Source: Pleurodeles waltl | Taxonomy: Eukaryota > Chordata > Amphibia > Caudata > Salamandridae | Length of the DNA stretch: 64,000 bases | NCBI RefSeq assembly: GCF_031143425.1 | Contig: NW_027150004.1 | Span: forward strand, 62,001-126,000 | Reading direction: 5' to 3' | Shown here: positions 49,062 through 61,223 of the stretch, piece after piece | Position numbering within the stretch: position 1 is the stretch's first letter | Layout: every line of letters begins with the position of its first letter | Notes under the pieces: generated by a model | Seen by the model: only the letters and a program-made list of their open reading frames with translations | Databases searched by the model: none | Told to the model about the DNA's origin: nothing | Position numbers and translations under genes: made by a program

Positions 49062-52000
49062 GCGTTACCTAGCATGTTTTCATATGCCCCGTTTATATTG
49101 TACACTAAGACTACGTGATGGGCCTCGGGGGAAACGTCTCCAGCAACCTTGTGTGCCTTTGGCAATGTGATCGTTACTAGTGCGTCTTTGTGGAGATGTC
49201 CTCGTGCTTCTGCGCACAACCTGAATCGGCGGTAAACGCAGTGGTGTCGTTTTGGAAAGCTGTCCATCATCCTGGTAAAAGGCGGGAATTCCCTTGCCTA
49301 CTACGAGGGTGGACGGGGCGTGGCTCAGTGGGCGGAGCTTACAGGTGATTCATAAAGGGAGAACCTTCTACTCTGTGTCTGCAGGAGAGGAAGATAGAAC
49401 CCGCGCGTCACAGTCAGATACAGATTACGCTCCAGTACATCATCAATTCACCTCCAGGAAGGATTCTAGATTGTTTTCTGCTATGGAATCTATGAGCGCA
49501 CAGCCTTGCTTTATCTTTCCCACGCCCAAGAGTTAGGGTGGCTTGTCCTTTCCAGAAGCTGAGCTTTAACTGGGGCACCTGCTACGTTTATATTTGTAAG
49601 TGTTTCCTGTTGAAGTTTAGTTTCTGTAAAATGAGCATCATGGCCTACCCAACCGGAGTATTTTCTACGAGTAAGTCAGTAAGCGTTACCTAGCATGTTT
49701 TCATATGCCCCGTTTATATTGTACACTAAGACTACGTGATGGGCCACGGGGGAAACCTCACCAGCAACTTTGTGTGCCTTTGGCAATGTGATCGTTACTA
49801 GTGCGTCTTTGTGGAGATGTCCTCGTGCTTCTGCGCACCAACAACGCACGACCTGAATCGGCGGTAAACGCAGTGGTGTCGTTTTGGAAAGCTGTCCATC
49901 ATCCTGGTAAAAGGCGGGAATTCCTTTGCCTACTACGAGGGAGGACGGGGCGTGGCTCAGTGGGCGGAGCTTACAGGTGATTCATAAAGGGAGAACCTTC
50001 TACTCTGTGTCTGCAGGAGAGGAAGATAGAACCCGCGCGTCACAGTCAGATACAGATTACGCTCCAGTACATCATCAATTCACCTCCAGGAAGGATTCTA
50101 GATCTTTTTCTGCTATAGGATCTCTGAGCGCACAGCCTTGCTTTATCTTTGCCAAGCCCAATAGTTAGGGTGGCTTGTCCTTTCCAGAAGCTGAGCTTCA
50201 ACTGGGGCACCTGCTACGTTTATATTTGTAAGTGCTTCCTGTTGAGGTTTAGTTTCTGTAAAATGAGCATCATGGCCTACCCAACGGAGTATTTTCTACG
50301 AGTAAGTCAGTAAGCGTTACCTAGCATGTTTTCATATGCCCCGTTTATATTGTACACTAAGACTACGTGATGGGCCTCGGGGGAAACCTCACCAGCAACC
50401 TTGTGTGCCTTTGGCAATGTGATCGTTACTAGTGCGTCTTTGTGGAGATGTCCTCGTGCTTCTGCGCATCAACAACGCACGACCTGAATCGGCGGTAAAC
50501 GCAGTGGTGTCGTTTTGGAAAGCTGTCCATCATCCTGGTAAAAGGCGGGAATTCCTTTGCCTACTACGAGGGTGGACGGGGCGTGGCTCAGCGGGCGGAG
50601 CTTACAGGTGATTCATAAAGGGAGAACCAGCTACTCTGTGTCTGCAGGAGAGGAAGATAGAACCCGCGCGTCACAGTCAGATACAGATTACGCTCCAGTA
50701 CATCATCAGTTCACCTCCAGGAAGGATTCTAGATCTTTTTCTGCTATGGAATCTATGAGCGCACAGCCTTGCTTTATCTTTGCCAAGCCCAAGTTAGGGT
50801 GGCTTGTCCTTTCCAGAAGCTGAGCTTCAACTGGGGCACCTGCTACGTTTATATTTGTAAATGCTTCCTTTGAGGTTTAGTTTCTGTAAAATGAGCATCA
50901 TGGCCTACCCAACCGGAGTATTTTCTACGAGTAAGTCAGTAAGCGTTACCTAGCATGTTTTCATATGCCCCGTTTATATTGTACACTAAGACTACGTGAT
51001 GGGCCACGGGGGAAACCTCACCAGCAACCTTGTGTGCCTTTGGTAATGTGATCGTTACTAGTGCGTCTTTGTGGAGATGTCCTCGTGCTTCTGCGCACCA
51101 ACAACGCACGACCTGAATCGGCGGTAAACGCAGTGGTGTCGTTTTGGAAAGCTGTCCATCATCCTGGTAAAAGGCGGGAATTCCTTTGCCTACTACGAGG
51201 GAGGACGGGGCGTGGCTCAGTGGGCGGAGCTTACAGGTGATTCATAAAGGGAGAACCTTCTACTCTGTGTCTGCAGGAGAGGAAGATAGAACCCGCGCGT
51301 CACAGTCAGATACAGATTACGCTCCAGTACATCATCAATTCACCTCCAGGAAGGATTCTAGATCTTTTTCTGCTATAGGATCTCTGAGCGCACAGCCTTG
51401 CTTTATCTTTGCCAAGCCCAATAGTTAGAGTGGCTTGTCCTTTCCAGAAGCTGAGCTTCAACTGGGGCACCTGCTACGTTTATATTTGTAAGTGCTTCCT
51501 GTTGAGGTTTAGTTTCTGTAAAATGAGCATCATGGCCTACCCAACGGAGTATTTTCTACGAGTAAGTCAGTAAGCGTTACCTAGCATGTTTTCATATGCC
51601 CTGTGTATATTGTACACTAAGACTACGTGATGGGCCACGGGGGAAACCTCACCAGCAACCTTGTGTGCCTTTGGTAATGTGATTGTTACTAGTGCGTCTT
51701 TGTGGAGATGTCCTCGTGCTTCTGCGCACCAACAACGCACGACCTGAATCGGCGGTAAACGCAGTGGTGTCGTTTTGGAAAGCTGTCCATCATCCTGGTA
51801 AAAGGCGGGAATTCCTTTGCCTACTACGAGGGAGGACGGGGCGTGGCTCAGTGGGCGGAGCTTACAGGTGATTCATAAAGGGAGAACCAGCTGCTCTGTG
51901 TCTGCAGGAAAGGAAGATAGAACCCGCGCGTCACAGTCAGATACAGATTACGCTCCAGTACATCATCAATTCACCTCCAGGAAGGATTCTAGATTGTTTT

Positions 52001-53466
52001 CTGCTATGGAATCTATGAGCGCACAGCCTTGCTTTATCTTTCCCACGCCCAAGAGTTAGGGTGGCTTGTCCTTTCCAGAAGCTGAGCTTCACCTGGGGCA
52101 CCTGCTACGTTTATATTTGTAAGTGCTTCCTGTTGAGGTTTAGTTTCTGTAAAATGAGCATCATGGCCTACCCAACCGGAGTATTTTCTACGAGTAAGTC
52201 AGTAAGCGTTACCTAGCATGTTTTCATATGCCCCGTTTATATTGTACACTAAGACTACGTGATGGGCCACGGGGGAAACCTCACCAGCAACCTTGTGTGC
52301 CTTTGGCAATGTGATCGTTACTAGTGCGTCTTTGTGGAGATGTCCTCGTGCTTCTGCGCACCAACAACGCACGACCTGAATCGGCGGTAAACGCAGTGGT
52401 GTCGTTTTGGAAAGCTGTCCATCATCCTGGTAAAAGGCGGGAATTCCTTTGCCTACTACGAGGGAGGACGGGGCGTGGCTCAGTGGGCGGAGCTTACAGG
52501 TGATTCATAAAGGGAGAACCTTCTACTCTGTGTCTGCAGGAGAGGAAGATAGAACCCGCGCGTCACAGTCAGATACAGATTACGCTCCAGTACATCATCA
52601 ATTCACCTCCAGGAAGGATTCTAGATCTTTTTCTGCTATAGGATCTCTGAGCGCACAGCCTTGCTTTATCTTTGCCAAGCCCAAGTTAGGGTGGCTTGTC
52701 CTTTCCAGAAGCTGAGCTTCACCTGGGGCACCTGCTACGTTTATATTTGTAAGTGCTTCCTGTTGAGGTTTAGTTTCTGTAAAATGAGCATCATGGCCTA
52801 CCCAACCGGAGTATTTTCTACGAGTAAGTCAGTAAGCATTACCTAGCATGTTTTCATATGCCCCGTGTATATTGTACACTAAGACTACGTGATGGGCCAC
52901 GGGGGACACCTCACCAGCAACCTTGTGTGCCTTTGGCAATGTGATCGTTACTAGTGCGTCTTTGTGGAGATGTCCTCGTGCTTCTGCGCACCAACAACGC
53001 ACGACCTGAATCGGCGGTAAACGCAGTGGTGTCGTTTTGGAAAGCTGTCCATCATCCTGGTAAAAGGCGGGAATTCCTTTGCCTACTACGAGGGAGGACG
53101 GGGCGTGGCTCAGTGGGCGGAGCTTACAGGTGATTCATAAAGGGAGAACCTTCTACTCTGTGTCTGCAGGAGAGGAAGATAGAACCCGCGCGTCACAGTC
53201 AGATACAGATTACGCTCCAGTACATCATCAATTCACCTCCAGGAAGGATTCTAGATCTTTTTCTGCTATAGGATCTCTGAGCGCACAGCCTTGCTTTATC
53301 TTTGCCAAGCCCAATAGTTAGGGTGGCTTGTCCTTTCCAGAAGCTGAGCTTCAACTGGGGCACCTGCTACGTTTATATTTGTAAGTGCTTCCTGTTGAGT
53401 TTTAGTTTCTTTAAAATGAGCATCATGGCCTACCCAACGGAGTATTTTCTACGAGTAAGTCAGTAA
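49062..53466 (+). repeat. HOR block 15 (7-mer B-C-D-F-F/A-F/A-E)
   Basis: Monomer starts are 49062, 49683, 50314, 50943, 51574, 52206 and 52836. The adjacent monomers at 50943 and 51574 are of different types yet share the private TTTGGTAATG (T at 51044 and 51675). The E monomer opens with GCATTACC (A at 52838) and has TTGAGTTTTAG in place of TTGAGGTTTAG near 53400. Confidence 0.84.
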
Positions 53467-56400
53467 GCGTTACCTAGCATGTTTTCATATGCCCCGTTTA
53501 TATTGTACACTAAGACTACGTGATGGGCCTCGGGGGAAACGTCTCCAGCAACCTTGTGTGCCTTTGGCAATGTGATCGTTACTAGTGCGTCTTTGTGGAG
53601 ATGTCCTCGTGCTTCTGCGCACAACCTGAATCGGCGGTAAACGCAGTGGTGTCGTTTTGGAAAGCTGTCCATCATCCTGGTAAAAGGCGGGAATTCCCTT
53701 GCCTACTACGAGGGTGGACGGGGCGTGGCTCAGTGGGCGGAGCTTACAGGTGATTCATAAAGGGAGAACCTTCTACTCTGTGTCTGCAGGAGAGGAAGAT
53801 AGAACCCGCGCGTCACAGTCAGATACAGATTACGCTCCAGTACATCATCAATTCACCTCCAGGAAGGATTCTAGATTGTTTTCTGCTATGGAATCTATGA
53901 GCGCACAGCCTTGCTTTATCTTTCCCACGCCCAAGAGTTAGGGTGGCTTGTCCTTTCCAGAAGCTGAGCTTTAACTGGGGCACCTGCTACGTTTATATTT
54001 GTAAGTGTTTCCTGTTGAAGTTTAGTTTCTGTAAAATGAGCATCATGGCCTACCCAACCGGAGTATTTTCTACGAGTAAGTCAGTAAGCGTTACCTAGCA
54101 TGTTTTCATATGCCCCGTTTATATTGTACACTAAGACTACGTGATGGGCCACGGGGGAAACCTCACCAGCAACTTTGTGTGCCTTTGGCAATGTGATCGT
54201 TACTAGTGCGTCTTTGTGGAGATGTCCTCGTGCTTCTGCGCACCAACAACGCACGACCTGAATCGGCGGTAAACGCAGTGGTGTCGTTTTGGAAAGCTGT
54301 CCATCATCCTGGTAAAAGGCGGGAATTCCTTTGCCTACTACGAGGGAGGACGGGGCGTGGCTCAGTGGGCGGAGCTTACAGGTGATTCATAAAGGGAGAA
54401 CCTTCTACTCTGTGTCTGCAGGAGAGGAAGATAGAACCCGCGCGTCACAGTCAGATACAGATTACGCTCCAGTACATCATCAATTCACCTCCAGGAAGGA
54501 TTCTAGATCTTTTTCTGCTATAGGATCTCTGAGCGCACAGCCTTGCTTTATCTTTGCCAAGCCCAATAGTTAGGGTGGCTTGTCCTTTCCAGAAGCTGAG
54601 CTTCAACTGGGGCACCTGCTACGTTTATATTTGTAAGTGCTTCCTGTTGAGGTTTAGTTTCTGTAAAATGAGCATCATGGCCTACCCAACGGAGTATTTT
54701 CTACGAGTAAGTCAGTAAGCGTTACCTAGCATGTTTTCATATGCCCCGTTTATATTGTACACTAAGACTACGTGATGGGCCTCGGGGGAAACCTCACCAG
54801 CAACCTTGTGTGCCTTTGGCAATGTGATCGTTACTAGTGCGTCTTTGTGGAGATGTCCTCGTGCTTCTGCGCATCAACAACGCACGACCTGAATCGGCGG
54901 TAAACGCAGTGGTGTCGTTTTGGAAAGCTGTCCATCATCCTGGTAAAAGGCGGGAATTCCTTTGCCTACTACGAGGGTGGACGGGGCGTGGCTCAGCGGG
55001 CGGAGCTTACAGGTGATTCATAAAGGGAGAACCAGCTACTCTGTGTCTGCAGGAGAGGAAGATAGAACCCGCGCGTCACAGTCAGATACAGATTACGCTC
55101 CAGTACATCATCAGTTCACCTCCAGGAAGGATTCTAGATCTTTTTCTGCTATGGAATCTATGAGCGCACAGCCTTGCTTTATCTTTGCCAAGCCCAAGTT
55201 AGGGTGGCTTGTCCTTTCCAGAAGCTGAGCTTCAACTGGGGCACCTGCTACGTTTATATTTGTAAATGCTTCCTTTGAGGTTTAGTTTCTGTAAAATGAG
55301 CATCATGGCCTACCCAACCGGAGTATTTTCTACGAGTAAGTCAGTAAGCGTTACCTAGCATGTTTTCATATGCCCCGTTTATATTGTACACTAAGACTAC
55401 GTGATGGGCCACGGGGGAAACCTCACCAGCAACCTTGTGTGCCTTTGGCAATGTGATCGTTACTAGTGCGTCTTTGTGGAGATGTCCTCGTGCTTCTGCG
55501 CACCAACAACGCACGACCTGAATCGGCGGTAAACGCAGTGGTGTCGTTTTGGAAAGCTGTCCATCATCCTGGTAAAAGGCGGGAATTCCTTTGCCTACTA
55601 CGAGGGAGGACGGGGCGTGGCTCAGTGGGCGGAGCTTACAGGTGATTCATAAAGGGAGAACCTTCTACTCTGTGTCTGCAGGAGAGGAAGATAGAACCCG
55701 CGCGTCACAGTCAGATACAGATTACGCTCCAGTACGTCATCAATTCACCTCCAGGAAGGATTCTAGATCTTTTTCTGCTATAGGATCTCTGAGCGCACAG
55801 CCTTGCTTTATCTTTGCCAAGCCCAAGTTAGGGTGGCTTGTCCTTTCCAGAAGCTGAGCTTCAACTGGGGCACCTGCTACGTTTATATTTGTAAATGCTT
55901 CCTTTGAGTTTTAGTTTCTGTAAAATGAGCATCATGGCCTACCCAACCAGAGTATTTTCTACGAGTAAGTCAGTAAGCGTTACCTAGCATGTTTTCATAT
56001 GCCCTGTGTATATTGTACACTAAGACTACGTGATGGGCAACGGGGGAAACCTCACCAGCAACCTTGTGTGCCTTTGGCAATGTGATCGTTACTAGTGCGT
56101 CTTTGTGGAGATGTCCTCGTGCTTCTGCGCACCAACAACGCACGACCTGAATCGGCGGTAAACGCAGTGGTGTCGTTTTGGAAAGCTGTCCATCATCCTG
56201 GTAAAAGGCGGGAATTCCTTTGCCTACTACGAGGGAGGACGGGGCGTGGCTCAGTGGGCGGAGCTTACAGGTGATTCATAAAGGGAGAACCTTCTACTCT
56301 GTGTCTGCAGGAGAGGAAGATAGAACCCGCGCGTCACAGTCAGATACAGATTACGCTCCAGTACATCATCAATTCACCTCCAGGAAGGATTCTAGATCTT

Positions 56401-57869
56401 TTTCTGCTATAGGATCTCTGAGCGCACAGCCTTGCTTTATCTTTGCCAAGCCCAAGTTAGGGTGGCTTGTCCTTTCCAGAAGCTGAGCTTCAACTGGGGC
56501 ACCTGCTACGTTTATATTTGTAAATGCTTCCTTTGAGTTTTAGTTTCTGTAAAATGAGCATCATGGCCTACCCAACCAGAGTATTTTCTACGAGTAAGTC
56601 AGTAAGCGTTACCTAGCATGTTTTCATATGCCCTGTGTATATTGTACACTAAGACTACGTGATGGGCAACTGGGGAAACCTCACCAGCAACCTTGTGTGC
56701 CTTTGGCAATGTGATTGTTACTAGTGCGTCTTTGTGGAGATGTCCTCGTGCTTCTGCGCACCAACAACGCACGACCTGAATCGGCGGTAAACGCAGTGGT
56801 GTCGTTTTGGAAAGCTGTCCATCATCCTGGTAAAAGGCGGGAATTCCTTTGCCTACTACGAGGGTGGACGGGGCGTGGCTCAGCGGGCGGAGCTTACAGG
56901 TGATTCATAAAGGGAGAACCAGCTGCTCTGTGTCTGCAGGAAAGGAAGATTGAACCCGCGCGTCACAGTCAGATACAGATTACGCTCCAGTACATCATCA
57001 ATTCACCTCCAGGAAGGATTCTAGATTGTTTTCTGCTATGGAATCTATGAGCGCACAGCCTTGCTTTATCTTTCCCACGCCCAAGAGTTAGGGTGGCTTG
57101 TCCTTTCCAGAAGCTGAGCTTCACCTGGGGCACCTGCTACGTTTATATTTGTAAGTGCTTCCTGTTGAGGTTTAGTTTCTGTAAAATGAGCATCATGGCC
57201 TACCCAACCGGAGTATTTTCTACGAGTAAGTCAGTAAGCGTTACCTAGCATGTTTTCATATGCCCCGTGTATATTGTACACTAAGACTACGTGATGGGCC
57301 ACGGGGGACACCTCACCAGCAACCTTGTGTGCCTTTGGCAATGTGATCGTTACTAGTGCGTCTTTGTGGAGATGTCCTCGTGCTTCTGCGCACCAACAAC
57401 GCACGACCTGAATCGGCGGTAAACGCAGTGGTGTCGTTTTGGAAAGCTGTCCATCATCCTGGTAAAAGGCGGGAATTCCTTTGCCTACTACGAGGGAGGA
57501 CGGGGCGTGGCTCAGTGGGCGGAGCTTACAGGTGATTCATAAAGGAAGAACCTTCTACTCTGTGTCTGCAGGAGAGGAAGATAGAACCCGCGCGTCACAG
57601 TCAGATACAGATTACGCTCCAGTACATCATCAATTCACCTCCAGGAAGGATTCTAGATCTTTTTCTGCTATAGGATCTCTGAGCGCACAGCCTTGCTTTA
57701 TCTTTGCCAAGCCCAATAGTTAGGGTGGCTTGTCCTTTCCAGAAGCTGAGCTTCAACTGGGGCACCTGCTACGTTTATATTTGTAAGTGCTTCCTGTTGA
57801 GGTTTAGTTTCTTTAAAATGAGCATCATGGCCTACCCAACCGGAGTATTTTCTACGAGTAAGTCAGTAA
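53467..57869 (+). repeat. HOR block 16 (7-mer B-C-D-F-A/F-A-E)
   Basis: Monomer starts are 53467, 54088, 54719, 55348, 55977, 56606 and 57238. The monomer at 55977 has the A-style left end with GGGCAACGGG but an F-style right half, so an extra monomer is gained. In the A monomer at 56606, GATTGA replaces GATAGA near 56950 and puts a stop in the forward open frame. The E monomer keeps CAACCGGAG instead of CAACGGAG at its end. Confidence 0.85.
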
Positions 57870-60381
57870 GCGTTACCTAGCATGTTTTCATATGCCCCGT
57901 TTATATTGTACACTAAGACTACGTGATGGGCCTCGGGGGAAACGTCTCCAGCAACCTTGTGTGCCTTTGGCAATGTGATCGTTACTAGTGCGTCTTTGTG
58001 GAGATGTCCTCGTGCTTCTGCGCACAACCTGAATCGGCGGTAAACGCAGTGGTGTCGTTTTGGAAAGCTGTCCATCATCCTGGTAAAAGGCGGGAATTCC
58101 CTTGCCTACTACGAGGGTGGACGGGGCGTGGCTCAGTGGGCGGAGCTTACAGGTGATTCATAAAGGGAGAACCTTCTACTCTGTGTCTGCAGGAGAGGAA
58201 GATAGAACCCGCGCGTCACAGTCAGATACAGATTACGCTCCAGTACATCATCAATTCACCTCCAGGAAGGATTCTAGATTGTTTTCTGCTATGGAATCTA
58301 TGAGCGCACAGCCTTGCTTTATCTTTCCCACGCCCAAGAGTTAGGGTGGCTTGTCCTTTCCAGAAGCTGAGCTTTAACTGGGGCACCTGCTACGTTTATA
58401 TTTGTAAGTGTTTCCTGTTGAAGTTTAGTTTCTGTAAAATGAGCATCATGGCCTACCCAACCGGAGTATTTTCTACAAGTAAGTCAGTAAGCGTTACCTA
58501 GCATGTTTTCATATGCCCCGTTTATATTGTACACTAAGACGACGTGATGGGCCACGGGGGAAACCTCACCAGCAACTTTGTGTGCCTTTGGCAATGTGAT
58601 CGTTACTAGTGCGTCTTTGTGGAGATGTCCTCGTGCTTCTGCGCACCAACAACGCACGACCTGAATCGGCGGTAAACGCAGTGGTGTCGTTTTGGAAAGC
58701 TGTCCATCATCCTGGTAAAAGGCGGGAATTCCTTTGCCTACTACGAGGGAGGACGGGGCGTGGCTCAGTGGGCGGAGCTTACAGGTGATTCATAAAGGGA
58801 GAACCTTCTACTCTGTGTCTGCAGGAGAGGAAGATAGAACCCGCGCGTCACAGTCAGATACAGATTACGCTCCAGTACATCATCAATTCACCTCCAGGAA
58901 GGATTCTAGATCTTTTTCTGCTATAGGATCTCTGAGCGCACAGCCTTGCTTTATCTTTGCCAAGCCCAATAGTTAGGGTGGCTTGTCCTTTCCAGAAGCT
59001 GAGCTTCAACTGGGGCACCTGCTACGTTTATATTTGTAAGTGCTTCCTGTTGAGGTTTAGTTTCTGTAAAATGAGCATCATGGCCTACCCAACGGAGTAT
59101 TTTCTACGAGTAAGTCAGTAAGCGTTACCTAGCATGTTTTCATATGCCCCGTTTATATTGTACACTAAGACTACGTGATGGGCCTCGGGGGAAACCTCAC
59201 CAGCAACCTTGTGTGCCTTTGGCAATGTGATCGTTACTAGTGCGTCTTTGTGGAGATGTCCTCGTGCTTCTGCGCATCAACAACGCACGACCTGAATCGG
59301 CGGTAAACGCAGTGGTGTCGTTTTGGAAAGCTGTCCATCATCCTGGTAAAAGGCGGGAATTCCTTTGCCTACTACGAGGGTGGACGGGGCGTGGCTCAGC
59401 GGGCGGAGCTTACAGGTGATTCATAAAGGGAGAACCAGCTACTCTGTGTCTGCAGGAGAGGAAGATAGAACCCGCGCGTCACAGTCAGATACAGATTACG
59501 CTCCAGTACATCATCAGTTCACCTCCAGGAAGGATTCTAGATCTTTTTCTGCTATGGAATCTATGAGCGCACAGCCTTGCTTTATCTTTGCCAAGCCCAA
59601 GTTAGGGTGGCTTGTCCTTTCCAGAAGCTGAGCTTCAACTGGGGCACCTGCTACGTTTATATTTGTAAATGCTTCCTTTGAGGTTTAGTTTCTGTAAAAT
59701 GAGCATCATGGCCTACCCAACCGGAGTATTTTCTACGAGTAAGTCAGTAAGCGTTACCTAGCATGTTTTCATATGCCCCGTTTATATTGTACACTAAGAC
59801 TACGTGATGGGCCTCGGGGGAAACCTCACCAGCAACCTTGTGTGCCTTTGGCAATGTGATCGTTACTAGTGCGTCTTTGTGGAGATGTCCTCGTGCTTCT
59901 GCGCACCAACAACGCACGACCTGAATCGGCGGTAAACGCAGTGGTGTCGTTTTGGAAAGCTGTCCATCATCCTGGTAAAAGGCGGGAATTCCTTTGCCTA
60001 CTACGAGGGAGGACGGGGCGTGGCTCAGTGGGCGGAGCTTACAGGTGATTCATAAAGGGAGAACCTTCTACTCTGTGTCTGCAGGAGAGGAAGATAGAAC
60101 CCGCGCGTCACAGTCAGATACAGATTACGCTCCAGTACATCATCAATTCACCTCCAGGAAGGATTCTAGATCTTTTTCTGCTATAGGATCTCTGAGCGCA
60201 CAGCCTTGCTTTATCTTTGCCAAGCCCAATAGTTAGGGTGGCTTGTCCTTTCCAGAAGCTGAGCTTCAACTGGGGCACCTTCTACGTTTATATTTGTAAG
60301 TGCTTCCTGTTGAGGTTTAGTTTCTGTAAAATGAGCATCATGGCCTACCCAACGGAGTATTTTCTACGAGTAAGTCAGTAA
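57870..60381 (+). repeat. HOR block 17 (4-mer B-C-D-chimera)
   Basis: Monomer starts are 57870, 58491, 59122 and 59751. The last is D-like on the left (GCCTCGGG, GAAACCTC), then has GCGCACCAAC and the F/E-style right half, with TCTGTAAAA and CAACGGAG. A private T (CACCTTCTACG near 60281) is seen in it. Confidence 0.84.
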
Positions 60382-61046
60382 GCGTTACCTAGCATGTTTT
60401 CATATGCCCCGTTTATATTGTACACTAAGACTACGTGATGGGCCTCGGGGGAAACGTCTCCAGCAACCTTGTGTGCCTTTGGCAATGTGATCGTTACTAG
60501 TGCGTCTTTGTGGAGATGTCCTCGTGCTTCTGCGCACAACCTGAATCGGCGGTAAACGCAGTGGTGTCGTTTTGGAAAGCTGTCCATCATCCTGGTAAAA
60601 GGCGGGAATTCCCTTGCCTACTACGAGGGTGGACGGGGCGTGGCTCAGCGGGCGGAGCTTACAGGTGATTCATAAAGGGAGAACCTTCTACTCTGTGTCT
60701 GCAGGAGAGGAAGATAGAACCCGCGCGTCACAGTCAGATACAGATTACGCTCCAGTACATCATCAATTCACCTCCAGGAAGGATTCTAGATTGTTTTCTG
60801 CTATGGAATCTATGAGCGCACAGCCTTGCTTTATCTTTCCCACGCCCAAGAGTTAGGGTGGCTTGTCCTTTCCAGAAGCTGAGCTTTAACTGGGGCACCT
60901 GCTACGTTTATATTTGTAAGTGTTTCCTGTTGAAGTTTAGTTTCTGTAAAATGAGCATCATGGCCTACCCAACCGGAGTATTTTCTACGAGTAAGTCAGT
61001 AAGCGTTACCTAGCATGTTTTCATATGCCCAGTTTATATTGTACAC

Positions 61047-61049
61047 TAA
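61047..61049. repeat. Left target-site copy TAA of the MITE
   Basis: TAA directly precedes the element. It corresponds to the TAA in the CACTAAGACT of uninterrupted monomers. The right copy at 61221-61223 reads TCA, one base different. Confidence 0.65.
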
Positions 61050-61126
61050 GGGCCTGATTCTAACTTTGGAGGACGGTGTTAAACCGTCCCAAAAGTGGCG
61101 GATATACCACCTACCGTATTACGAGT
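61050..61126 (+). repeat. Left inverted arm of the MITE (77 bp)
   Basis: Starts with GGGCCTGATTCTAAC and ends at CGAGT (61126). It is the exact reverse complement of 61144-61220. Such long identical arms would form a hairpin of about 77 bp in single-stranded DNA or RNA. Confidence 0.85.
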
Positions 61127-61143
61127 CCATTATATCCTATGGA

Positions 61144-61220
61144 ACTCGTAATACGGTAGGTGGTATATCCGCCACTTTTGGGACGGTTTAACACCGTCCT
61201 CCAAAGTTAGAATCAGGCCC
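61144..61220 (-). repeat. Right inverted arm of the MITE (77 bp)
   Basis: Begins at ACTCG and ends with GTTAGAATCAGGCCC; the exact reverse complement of the left arm. Complete identity of the arms suggests either a recent insertion or continued correction between arms. Confidence 0.85.
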
Positions 61221-61223
61221 TCA
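61221..61223. repeat. Right target-site copy TCA (decayed TAA) of the MITE
   Basis: TCA lies directly after the element and is followed by GACTACGTG, the normal monomer continuation. With the left TAA it is best read as a 3-bp target duplication with one substitution. The total length gained, 174 bp (171 + 3), agrees with the monomer spacing. Confidence 0.6.

Larger units (their letters stand above)
61050..61220. mobile_element. PIF/Harbinger-like MITE, near-perfect foldback, 171 bp
   Basis: The only sequence in the window that is not satellite. Two 77 bp arms (61050-61126 and 61144-61220) are exact inverted copies, by my reading without a mismatch, around a 17 bp centre (61127-61143). Ends are GGGCCTG and CAGGCCC. 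The uninterrupted monomer reads CACTAAGACTACG here; the insertion leaves TAA on the left (61047-61049) and TCA on the right (61221-61223), so a TAA target duplication with one later change is the simplest reading. A 3-bp TWA target and G/C-rich ends fit the PIF/Harbinger superfamily. It has no coding capacity and would need a transposase supplied elsewhere. Superfamily assignment rests on ends and target only. Confidence 0.82.
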
